The translations under genes and the position numbers were made by a program. A stretch of 21,076 nucleotides of DNA from Verrucomicrobia bacterium UBA1200 (GTDB lineage: Bacteria > Verrucomicrobiota > Kiritimatiellia > RFP12 > UBA1067): the NCBI GenBank assembly GCA_002309765.1, contig DBXY01000032.1, forward strand, positions 1-21,076, read 5' to 3'. The notes beneath the pieces are model-generated. The model was not told the origin of the DNA and made no database searches. It was given only the letters and a program-made list of their open reading frames with translations. Positions 6,802 through 13,861 of this stretch are shown piece by piece. How positions within the stretch are numbered: position 1 is the stretch's first letter; every line of letters starts with the position of its first letter.

Positions 6802-8076
6802 TTACTTGGTTGTTAGATCTACCAGCTGTTTTACCGGGGTCACGTAGAGGTCCATATGGCCGTCGGCGTTGTTGGCGGTGCAGACAACGTATTTGCCGTT
6901 CATAACGAAATGCGGATGCGGGTCGGGATGCATTTTGCTCTGGTTTTCAAACGGCATGAGCGCCGGGCGCGTTGAATAGATCCAAACGCTTTTGCCCGTC
7001 TCCCGGTTCCAAAAGGCCACGCGCCACTTGCACCCGCGCCACCACTTTTCCGGGGCTTCATCGCAAACCACATATCGCTTATCTGGTGAAACGTTGTTGT
7101 GGCGAGCGCCGGATATGCCGCACCACCGCTCCTGCTTGCCGGTTTCCAAATCATGGTGGTAAACGTAGTCGCCCGGACGACCGCACCAGCTGAAGCCTTT
7201 GCCGTCGTCATCCCAAATCTCGTGCGATGCGAAATTTCGGTCACGTGCGGGAACCATCGTCTGCTTGCCCTTCTCCATCAGCCACATCCGCGGATACCAT
7301 CCGGTTTTTTGGCGATATTCCTGTCCCTGCTTTTCCCAACAGGCTTCCCACGCGCAAAGCGCGATATCATCGCGAACGGGATTTATTTGTCCGTGGTTAC
7401 AGCAAAAATCGGTCTCGCCCCACTTGTCAAACTCGCCGGTGGCAAGCGTGAGCAAGCCCTGGACATAACGAATCCCGCCATCCGGTTTTTCAACCGTGGC
7501 ATCCAAAAACGCTTTTTCCCGATTACGGGTTAGTGTAAGGTGGGTGTATAATCTCTTTACCGTTCCCATATTGGAAAGGACATCCGGGATACCGCAAAGT
7601 TTTTCCTTTTTCCACGGCTCCGCGAGGTAGCGACGAAAAAAACCGCCCGCCTTCGGGCTACCGTAAACAACGTAATTCTCCTTACACTCGATAAAAGGGT
7701 CCCCTACAAACGGGGTGCCGGTCTCGATTTTTGACGGGTCGGTCGGATCCGTGGCCGCCAACGGCACGATTCTTTCTTCAAGCAAATCGGCCACCATCAT
7801 AATCTTCGGGCCACGGCCTTTCCTCTCGTTACCTTTGGTGTAATTGAAAACCAGAAAACGGCCATCTTCGGTCATGGATTTCGTGACGAAATAAAGCGAC
7901 TGCCGGTTGTCATCCGGTGCGCCATAGCACAAGGAATACGACACCACTCCGGAAACCGGATCAACCCGTTTTTCGAAAAGCTTTGACTCTTCGGGCAACG
8001 GGATTTTGGCGTTGCCCCCCTGCCCCGCGACAGCCATACTTGCCGACAACAACAAAACGCAAATGCGATGTCTCAT
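6802..8076 (-). CDS. Secreted oligogalacturonate-lyase-like beta-propeller protein
   Basis: The product is 424 residues with a signal peptide (MRHRICVLLLSASMAVAG). It resembles the oligogalacturonate lyase family (Pectate_lyase22), whose members cleave unsaturated pectin oligomers by beta-elimination on a WD-like propeller with a His-coordinated metal. Supporting blocks are NHGQINPV (227-234), SHEIWDDDGKGFSW (from 284), HNNVSPDKRYVV (from 326) and the His-rich HPDPHPHF (383-390). Several TolB/WD-like SPD and DG turns fit propeller blades. Classical family members are cytoplasmic, so the signal peptide is notable. The glutamine ligand I recall for the metal site is not obvious beside the His cluster, so activity could differ. 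It is the last gene of a seven-gene unit, 3 nt after the radical SAM gene, without a clear ribosome-binding site of its own. Alternative: a non-catalytic propeller. Confidence 0.65.
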   Translation of the reverse strand: MRHRICVLLLSASMAVAGQGGNAKIPLPEESKLFEKRVDPVSGVVSYSLCYGAPDDNRQSLYFVTKSMTEDGRFLVFNYTKGNERKGRGPKIMMVADLLEERIVPLAATDPTDPSKIETGTPFVGDPFIECKENYVVYGSPKAGGFFRRYLAEPWKKEKLCGIPDVLSNMGTVKRLYTHLTLTRNREKAFLDATVEKPDGGIRYVQGLLTLATGEFDKWGETDFCCNHGQINPVRDDIALCAWEACWEKQGQEYRQKTGWYPRMWLMEKGKQTMVPARDRNFASHEIWDDDGKGFSWCGRPGDYVYHHDLETGKQERWCGISGARHNNVSPDKRYVVCDEAPEKWWRGCKWRVAFWNRETGKSVWIYSTRPALMPFENQSKMHPDPHPHFVMNGKYVVCTANNADGHMDLYVTPVKQLVDLTTK

Positions 8077-8079
8077 GAT

Positions 8080-9123
8080 CTACCCATTACCGTTAAGGAC
8101 GCACCCCGGTTCTGCGGCCATGTAATCACCGGTGGCGGCATACGCGCGCGCCCGGCAACCGCCGCATCTGGTTCTGAAACCGCACCTGCCGCAATGACCG
8201 CCGTATCGGTCGGGTTGGCGCAAATCCCGAAAGACCGGCGACTCCAAATACGCCCGCTTGAAATTATAGTCCGAAGCTCGCAGGTCAGCGCACGGGATAT
8301 CCAAAAAACCGCAGGGTTGGAGAATCCCGGTGTGAGAAATAAAGGTGAACCCGCGCCCTCCCATGCAACCTGACGGCGGTTGCCCGGTCAAACCCATGCC
8401 TTCCCAGATTCTAACCGCTTGCGGCGCACAGGTTTCGCGAACCCGGATCGGCCCGGCTTGATCGATGGCAAACGCCCAGCGCAACAACCGTTCCGCGGTG
8501 GCGGGATCCACCGCCAAGTCGGCAATGCCGCGACCCCGCCCCACCGGGACCAAAAAGAACAAATCCAAAGTTTTGGCTCCCAGCGAAATCGCCAACTCGC
8601 GTATAGCGGGAAGACGGTCGGCATTCAGCTTGGATACGGTGCAGTTGACCTGAAACGGCATTCCCAGATCACGCGCCACCGACATGGCACGGGTGACATT
8701 GCGATAGGCTCCCGCAACCCCGCGGAAAGCGTCATGTTCCTCCTCGGTGGCGCCGTCCAAGGAAAAACTGCACGCCACAACGCCGACGTCCTTTAACCGT
8801 TGCAATGAATCCGTTGTGACCAACGTTCCGCAGGGCGCCATAACCGAACGCAACCCGCGCTCGGTGGCGGCAGCCACCAGTTGGAGAATGTCAGGGCGAT
8901 ACATAGGCTCGCCACCGGTCCAAATAATCATCGGCCGGGTAAAACCGGCCAACGAATCCAGCACCCGCAGACATTCGTCAGCGGTAAGTTCGTTTTCATA
9001 AGCGCGGTCTGCAGCACCGCCACGGCAATGGCGGCAGGAGAGCGGGCAACGTCGGGTAATCTCCCACGCCACCACACGCGGTCCAACAGGATTGGCGGCA
9101 GGAACCGTTTCTGGATGAGGCAT
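8080..9123 (-). CDS. Radical SAM/SPASM protein of the AhbD/NirJ type
   Basis: The product is 347 residues and probably cytoplasmic. The radical SAM cluster ligands are C26, C30 and C33 (CPLSCRHC), and GGEP follows at 70-73. The region around TCAP, the GRGFTFISHTGILQPCGF block and the C-terminal cysteines (C311, C314, C320, C323, C341, with CGGCRARAYAATGDY) match closely the auxiliary-cluster region of AhbD. AhbD is the enzyme that makes haem from didecarboxysirohaem in the alternative pathway. Related subfamilies handle peptides or other porphyrinoids, and no ahbA/B/C, nirD-like or substrate-peptide gene is seen here, so the substrate is open. AAGGA lies 7 nt before the ATG. The gene is 3 nt from each neighbour, a DUF1080 gene upstream and a lyase-like gene downstream. 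Family is very likely; identity as haem synthase is about even odds. Confidence 0.85.
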   Translation of the reverse strand: MPHPETVPAANPVGPRVVAWEITRRCPLSCRHCRGGAADRAYENELTADECLRVLDSLAGFTRPMIIWTGGEPMYRPDILQLVAAATERGLRSVMAPCGTLVTTDSLQRLKDVGVVACSFSLDGATEEEHDAFRGVAGAYRNVTRAMSVARDLGMPFQVNCTVSKLNADRLPAIRELAISLGAKTLDLFFLVPVGRGRGIADLAVDPATAERLLRWAFAIDQAGPIRVRETCAPQAVRIWEGMGLTGQPPSGCMGGRGFTFISHTGILQPCGFLDIPCADLRASDYNFKRAYLESPVFRDLRQPDRYGGHCGRCGFRTRCGGCRARAYAATGDYMAAEPGCVLNGNG

Positions 9124-9126
9124 GGT

Positions 9127-9759
9127 TCAGTCCTTTTCCTTCGCGTCCCGTTTCCCGGCGATGGTTTTCAATTCCATGTTCCGCCACCGTGCGCCGGTTC
9201 GATAAGTGCAAATGCCCAACGGGGCGGTACGGTCGATGTCCGATCCGGGACGAAGCGAGAAACGATCGGGCTTGTCAAACGGTATTTTGGCGGTGTAGAA
9301 ATCCCCGTCAAGCGAAACATCCAACAGCCCCGGCGTGACACGGATCTTTAGACGATACCATTGGTTGCTCTTGAGCTCGCGGGATTCGGTGTACGGATTC
9401 TCAGAAGCATCCATATAGTCAACCGACGATACCCCGCACAGCGAACCGCCCCAGCCGCCGATAATTACGGTACAGCAGTTGGTCTCGACCGGTATGGTCA
9501 ACCCGATAAAAAAATCATCGCCCGACACCCGCATCGCCTCAAGCGTAAGCTCGTAATTAATGCGCGGCGGACGGTTGGTGTAAACGATGCCGGACATCGG
9601 GTCGCCGGCTTGGCAAGAAAGCGAACCGTCTTTAAGGACTTCTACCTTTCCCCCGCCGGGAATGGCGTTCTTCCAACCGGACAAATCCTTCCCGTTGAAC
9701 AACGGTTCCGCATTTGCTAACAATGCAACCAGCAAAAAAAGCGCCACCGCTTTAGACAT
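9127..9759 (-). CDS. Secreted DUF1080 (3-keto-disaccharide-hydrolase-like) protein
   Basis: The product is 210 residues with a signal peptide (MSKAVALFLLVALLANA). It is followed at once by the family opening LFNGKDLSGWK, typical of DUF1080 proteins, which have a concanavalin-like jelly-roll fold. Some members hydrolyse 3-keto-glycosides. Other conserved-looking parts are GGGKVEVLKDGSL, YELTLEAMRVSGDDFFIGL and NQWYRLKIRV. The catalytic residues of the hydrolase members cannot be checked by eye. DUF1080 genes are abundant in Planctomycetes, Verrucomicrobia and Lentisphaerae, which supports the taxonomic guess. GAGGA lies 8 nt before the ATG, inside the last codons of the lipoprotein gene. The operon position suggests an exported carbohydrate-related role. 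Confidence 0.8.
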   Translation of the reverse strand: MSKAVALFLLVALLANAEPLFNGKDLSGWKNAIPGGGKVEVLKDGSLSCQAGDPMSGIVYTNRPPRINYELTLEAMRVSGDDFFIGLTIPVETNCCTVIIGGWGGSLCGVSSVDYMDASENPYTESRELKSNQWYRLKIRVTPGLLDVSLDGDFYTAKIPFDKPDRFSLRPGSDIDRTAPLGICTYRTGARWRNMELKTIAGKRDAKEKD

Positions 9760-9762
9760 CGG

Positions 9763-10164
9763 CTATTTCCTCTTGGGGCGGGGCTTGGATTGGTTATTTT
9801 TGTCGTCGCGGCAATACACACCTTCGAAAATCAGCTTACCGTCATGCGACAACGCGCAGCAAACCCCTTTTTCGTAATAACTGTATGACAAATCCTTTGA
9901 ACGGTAGAGTATCCCCGTTTGAACCATAGTCTGGTAAAGGTAAACCTTTTTCCCCGAAGGCAGTCTCATGCGGATTTTGCCGTTAAGGTCAAACGCGCTA
10001 CCATTCCCGGAATGCTCGCGGTTCGGATCTTCGCCGTACTCAACGGTAATGGTTTGGGCGTCCATGTCGATGAACCTGGCAGTGCGTTTAACGTTGAACG
10101 ACTTGCATCCGGCAAAACACAGCACGGCAATCGCCAAAAACAAAAAATGCAACAATCTTTTCAC
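9763..10164 (-). CDS. Small lipoprotein of unknown function
   Basis: The product is 133 residues from a GTG start, with TGAGGA 8 nt upstream that also supplies the stop of the ABC gene. The N-terminus is a lipoprotein signal ending in a lipobox, CFAGC, with the lipidated cysteine at residue 20. The mature part is beta-rich (RFIDMDAQTITVEYGED, GKIRMRLPSGKKVYLY) and ends in a basic tail (KPRPKRK). No family is recognised. It sits 10 nt after the ABC ATPase and 3 nt before the DUF1080 gene. It is probably an envelope protein of the same transcription unit. Confidence 0.75.
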   Translation of the reverse strand: MKRLLHFLFLAIAVLCFAGCKSFNVKRTARFIDMDAQTITVEYGEDPNREHSGNGSAFDLNGKIRMRLPSGKKVYLYQTMVQTGILYRSKDLSYSYYEKGVCCALSHDGKLIFEGVYCRDDKNNQSKPRPKRK

Positions 10165-10174
10165 GGGTTGATCC

Positions 10175-10843
10175 TCAATTGATTTTTAGCGGCGAATTGG
10201 GAACATCCGAAACAATACGCCGATCTTTCAACGTTATAAACCGGGTACACCAATGCGACATCTCTTGCGGTTCGTGGCCGGAAACCACCACCACCGCACG
10301 GGTGGCGGCTGCCGCCACCACCTCGCCTACCCGAAGACGGGAAGCTGCGTCAAGCGACGCCAACGGGTCGTCAAGCAGCAGCAATTTCGGCCGCCGCAGC
10401 GTCGCGTCCGCCAGCCCCACCCGTTTGCGCATTCCCTTGGACAGCGAATTGATACGGGCATCGGCGTCATCCTCAAGCCCGCAAGACGCGATAGCCTCGC
10501 GCACCCTCACCCGTACCCGCGACCCGCGCTCTCCTTTCAGCAAAGCGCGATAAGCCAAATATGAGCGCACGGACATCTCGCCGTAAAGCGGACACGCCTC
10601 GGAAAGGTAACCGAGATTCGAACGGTAACGCACCGGAAGCGCTTCCGGGTCAATCCCGTCCATCGCGACGTACCCGGTATCGCGGGCCAACAGACATGCC
10701 AGCACTTTTATCAGCGTGGTCTTTCCGGCACCGTTCTGGCCGAGGAGTCCGACGACTTCTCCCGGCTCGACGCTAAACTCCAACCCATGCAGCACCCGAA
10801 GGCTGCCGTATGAAAAGGTCAAGTTTTTTACTTCCAACGCCAT
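10175..10843 (-). CDS. ABC transporter ATP-binding protein, orphan
   Basis: The product is 222 residues with all ATPase landmarks: Walker A GQNGAGKT (35-42), a signature in the form LSKGM (134-138), Walker B LLLLDD (154-159), a D-loop SLD and the switch histidine H190. The sequence resembles the ATPases of NosF/GldA/CcmA-type exporters. The residue after Walker B is aspartate rather than the usual catalytic glutamate (DDP, not DEP), which may slow hydrolysis. No permease gene is adjacent in the unit, so the membrane partner must be encoded elsewhere or the role is not transport. It begins 12 nt after the phosphomannomutase stop without a clear ribosome-binding site, and coupling is likely. 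Confidence 0.9.
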   Translation of the reverse strand: MALEVKNLTFSYGSLRVLHGLEFSVEPGEVVGLLGQNGAGKTTLIKVLACLLARDTGYVAMDGIDPEALPVRYRSNLGYLSEACPLYGEMSVRSYLAYRALLKGERGSRVRVRVREAIASCGLEDDADARINSLSKGMRKRVGLADATLRRPKLLLLDDPLASLDAASRLRVGEVVAAAATRAVVVVSGHEPQEMSHWCTRFITLKDRRIVSDVPNSPLKIN

Positions 10844-10855
10844 CTTGGCAATCCG

Positions 10856-12220
10856 TTACTTTTGAAGGTAAGGCTTGATCGCCTCGCGCAAGATTGCGAC
10901 CCGCTTGGTCAGCACGGCGGAATCGGCGGCTTCCGCCAAAAGCCGGAGGTAGGGTTCGGTATTGGAACGCCGGACGTTGATCCAGCCATCGCGGAACTCC
11001 AGCCGAACGCCGTCGATGTCCGAACGCCCGATTGGCTCGCCGAAAGCCTCCGCCGCCTTCAGCAGCGCGGCGATAGCGGCATCGCCAACCGGCCCGTGGG
11101 CATCTCCTGAGAGCCGGAAATTTATCTCGCCGGAGCCGGCGTAGCACAAAATCGGGGCGAGCAGCTGGCTGAAGGTTTTACCCTCCGCCTTGGCGGCGTC
11201 CACGGCCGCCAGAACAATCATCGCGGCCAGTCCCGCCGAATCGCAGCAATAGAAATCGCGGAAATAGTAGTGTCCGGCCAACTCACCGCCGCACACCGCC
11301 TTTTCCTGGCGAAGCAGAATCTTGGCGTAAGCGTGGCCGACCTTGCCCATCACCGGTCTGGCCCCATCGCGAATCAACGCCTCGATCGCCCCGCGCGAAG
11401 TGCGGACATCGTGAATCACCGCCGCGCCCGGTTCGTTCTTGAGAAAATGCCGGGCGATTATCGGGATCAGGCAATCCGGGGAGATAAACTCGCCGCGCTC
11501 ATCGACAAACATCACCCGGTCGGCGTCGCCATCGAAGACCATTCCCAAATCAAGCCCCTGTTCCCGCACCGTCGCCACCAATTGCCGACGGCTCTCCGGG
11601 TCAAGCGGATTCGGGGAATGGTGAGGGAACGAACCGTCCACCTGATCGTTCAGGTAAACCGCGTTGGGACCGAACACCTCGTGCGCGAACAATGCCGCCA
11701 TGCCGTCGGAGCAATCCACGGCAAAACGCAGATAGCGGAAATCGAGTCCCCAGTTAACCAGCCAGCGCACGAAATCCTCGCGGTACTGTACTTCCCGCAG
11801 CAGTCCACCCTCGACGGGCGGCGGCAACTCTCCAGAGGCGGCGCGGCGCTCCAATTCCGCCAAACCGGTCTCGTACCCCACCGGCAACGCCCCATGACGG
11901 GAAACCTTCATGCCGTTGTGACTGGGCGGATTATGCGAAGCGGTAATCTGGACCGAACAATCGTACGCCCCGCTTGCGGTCATGAAATAAACCATCGGGG
12001 TGCTGGCCAGTCCCATGTCGTCAACCTCGGCACCGGATTCGACCAACGCCCGGCAAAGCGTATCGTGGATCGGCCCGCCTGAGGTGCGGGCATCGCGGCC
12101 GACCAGAAAACGGTGCGCCCCGATAACCGTCGGCAACCAACGGCCAATGCGGTAAACCGTGTCGAGGGTGAAATCGACCCCGAATTCACCGCGCATATCG
12201 TAAGCCTTGAAAAAGGACAT
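10856..12220 (-). CDS. Phosphomannomutase/phosphoglucomutase
   Basis: The product is 454 residues. It is an alpha-D-phosphohexomutase that interconverts hexose 6- and 1-phosphates, feeding GDP-mannose or UDP-glucose synthesis for envelope glycans. The phosphoserine loop is TASHNP (S95), the metal loop FDGDADR (229-235), the sugar-recognition loop GGELAGHYYF (311-320) and the phosphate-binding loop RRSNTEPYLRL (from 418). The Glu of GGE and the His of the sugar loop match the dual PMM/PGM (AlgC/ManB) group, with Ala in place of the usual Ser. The frame is open upstream to 12271, but the ATG at 12220 has AGGAGGAG 7 nt before it, formed by the last Glu codons of rseP, only 4 nt away. The site-2 protease precedes it and an ABC ATPase follows. 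Confidence 0.92.
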   Translation of the reverse strand: MSFFKAYDMRGEFGVDFTLDTVYRIGRWLPTVIGAHRFLVGRDARTSGGPIHDTLCRALVESGAEVDDMGLASTPMVYFMTASGAYDCSVQITASHNPPSHNGMKVSRHGALPVGYETGLAELERRAASGELPPPVEGGLLREVQYREDFVRWLVNWGLDFRYLRFAVDCSDGMAALFAHEVFGPNAVYLNDQVDGSFPHHSPNPLDPESRRQLVATVREQGLDLGMVFDGDADRVMFVDERGEFISPDCLIPIIARHFLKNEPGAAVIHDVRTSRGAIEALIRDGARPVMGKVGHAYAKILLRQEKAVCGGELAGHYYFRDFYCCDSAGLAAMIVLAAVDAAKAEGKTFSQLLAPILCYAGSGEINFRLSGDAHGPVGDAAIAALLKAAEAFGEPIGRSDIDGVRLEFRDGWINVRRSNTEPYLRLLAEAADSAVLTKRVAILREAIKPYLQK

Positions 12221-12224
12221 CGCG

Positions 12225-13640
12225 TTACTCCTCCTCGGCGGCAGCCGCCTTTTCCGCACGGCTGATGGCAATCTGGCGCGAGACGTCGCGCCAAACCAGA
12301 AGGGCCATCAGCCCCAGCAGCAAAACGGCGCAAATGTTTACCAACACTGCAACCACTTTCGCGTTCGGCTTGCGGCAGGTAATAATCTCATACAAAGCGA
12401 AAATGATATGCCCGCCATCCAACACCGGAATCGGAAGCAGGTTGAGAATGGCGAGGTTGATGCAAATCAACCGCAAAAACCCTAGCGCGTCCCAAATGCT
12501 GCCGCGCACCGTGCTGTACAGGCTCGAAAGAATCGCCACCGGTCCTCCGACATTCTTGGCGATGGCGGCACGCTCGCCCTTGGTCTTCGGCGTCACCAAA
12601 CCCTGAAGCACCCGGATTACCGAAAGCGAATCCCACTTCAACTGCATCCAGGGATTCTTGTACATCATCCAGGGCTTTGCCGTGTCCAGCAACTGGTTCC
12701 CGATCGACACCCCAATCACATGGCGCTGCAACTTCTCGCTGTACTCCGGCTTCACGTTGATCGTGGAACGTTCCCCGGCACGATCGATTTCCACCGCCAC
12801 CGGGCAATCCTTACCCTCGGTGGCAACCGCCCGGATGAAATCCGAACCGTTGGCGATCGATTTGCCGTTCACCGCCAGCACCACGTCACCCGACGCGAAA
12901 CCGGCCTTGGCGGCCGGGGAATCCGGCAGCACCGACGACACCGAACAAACCAAAGTGGCAGCTGGAAGCACATCCTGCAACAGGCTCACCTCAAGAACAT
13001 TGTTGGTGTTCAGCGGAACCGAGAAATCCAACTGCTCGCCGCCGCGCTGCACTTTTAACTCGGCAATGTGGGAATCGCCGGCCAAAATGCACTCGGTTTT
13101 AAAGTCCGACCAAGTATCGACATCCTTACCGTTCACGGACAAAATCACGTCACCCGCCCGCAAACCTGCCTTCCAAGAGTCGCCGTCCTCGTCAACGAAA
13201 CCGATCTTGGTGCCGATCACCCCGGTCTTAACGCCAGGAACCGCGAAAATCAACAGCGCCAGCGCAACCGCCAGCACCACATTGCCGAACGGTCCGGCAA
13301 AAGAAACCACGATACGCCGCCACGGCGAGATGTCAGGAAGCAGCTCCTCCGCATCGGAAGAATCATTCTCCTCGCCATGCTTGCCCTGGATCTTGTCCAT
13401 ACCGGACGGGTCAAGCTGCGGCAACGCCACGTATCCGCCAAAAGGAATCGCGCTTATCCGGTACTCCACCCCGTCGACTTTCTTTTTCCAAAGCGCCGGA
13501 CCGAAACCGATGGAAAACGTATCCACGCGCAGCCCGAGCAGTCGGGCCGCGATAAAATGCCCGAACTCGTGGATAAACACGGCAAGCCCAAAAAGGATAA
13601 CAACGCCAATCCAAGCCAAAACGGAATACAAAATAACCAT
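12225..13640 (-). CDS. rseP: RseP-type site-2 zinc protease
   Basis: The product is 471 residues from the ATG at 13640 (an in-frame TTG lies 6 nt upstream). It is an inner-membrane intramembrane protease. The family cleaves anti-sigma factors and leftover signal peptides. Visible are the first transmembrane segment with the zinc motif HEFGH (24-28), a FGGYVALP loop, the AGPFGN motif of the second segment, and two PDZ domains (roughly 125-200 and 215-300, each with a GDVILSVNGK / GDVVLAVNGK core). The third ligand is in PIPVLDGGH (D408). A last transmembrane segment precedes a Glu/Ala-rich end. An acidic insert (EENDSSDAEE) follows the first segment. It heads the seven-gene unit, divergent from argG. 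In many bacteria rseP sits with bamA, dxr or cdsA; those are absent here. Confidence 0.93.
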   Translation of the reverse strand: MVILYSVLAWIGVVILFGLAVFIHEFGHFIAARLLGLRVDTFSIGFGPALWKKKVDGVEYRISAIPFGGYVALPQLDPSGMDKIQGKHGEENDSSDAEELLPDISPWRRIVVSFAGPFGNVVLAVALALLIFAVPGVKTGVIGTKIGFVDEDGDSWKAGLRAGDVILSVNGKDVDTWSDFKTECILAGDSHIAELKVQRGGEQLDFSVPLNTNNVLEVSLLQDVLPAATLVCSVSSVLPDSPAAKAGFASGDVVLAVNGKSIANGSDFIRAVATEGKDCPVAVEIDRAGERSTINVKPEYSEKLQRHVIGVSIGNQLLDTAKPWMMYKNPWMQLKWDSLSVIRVLQGLVTPKTKGERAAIAKNVGGPVAILSSLYSTVRGSIWDALGFLRLICINLAILNLLPIPVLDGGHIIFALYEIITCRKPNAKVVAVLVNICAVLLLGLMALLVWRDVSRQIAISRAEKAAAAEEE

Positions 13641-13762
13641 AGCCAAATCCCAAAGCCCCTAAACAACTTAACACTGCATATTTTCGCAAAAGCCGGGGAA
13701 TGATACAAGAGAAAAATGAAAATTTCAGACTTGGACGGGGACACGGCTAAAAACGCGGCCAC

Positions 13763-13799
13763 ACCCCATTTAGTCTTGCGTAATGTAGCACTGTGGGGT
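13763..13799. promoter_or_regulatory. Inverted repeat around the argG -35 box, possible operator
   Basis: ACCCCA (13763-13768) and TGGGGT (13794-13799) are perfect inverted 6-mers with centres 31 bp apart, about three helical turns. They bracket the -35 box and spacer, and the right arm shares one base with the -10 box. A dimeric regulator could bind there. The arms are short, so chance is possible. Confidence 0.3.
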
Positions 13800-13804
13800 A
13801 AAAT
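13776..13804 (+). promoter_or_regulatory. Sigma70-like promoter of the argG unit
   Basis: TTGCGT (13776-13781), a 17-bp spacer and TAAAAT (13799-13804) give a good consensus promoter. The predicted transcript start is near 13811, leaving a leader of about 50 nt before argG. Confidence 0.6.
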
Positions 13805-13820
13805 GTACGTGTTTTTACAG

Positions 13821-13842
13821 TTTGGGCGTTGGTGTGCCCAAA
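13821..13842 (+). promoter_or_regulatory. Leader stem-loop upstream of argG
   Basis: TTTGGGC and GCCCAAA form a 7-bp stem with an 8-nt loop, ending 6 nt before the AGGAG ribosome-binding site. An overlapping alternative pairing, GCGTT (13826-13830) with AACGC (13843-13847), would bring structure closer to that site. There is no T tract, so it is not an intrinsic terminator. Confidence 0.4.
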
Positions 13843-13861
13843 AACGCTAGGAGAAATTATC

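Noticed and set aside
11270..12082. 270-codon plus-strand ORF opposite the phosphohexomutase
   Set aside because: It is antisense to a certain gene with all catalytic motifs and has no recognisable domain; it is a high-GC shadow.
12658..13662. 334-codon plus-strand ORF opposite rseP
   Set aside because: The composition is typical of an antisense frame (Ser/Thr/Pro-rich, no domain), while the minus strand encodes a clear site-2 protease.
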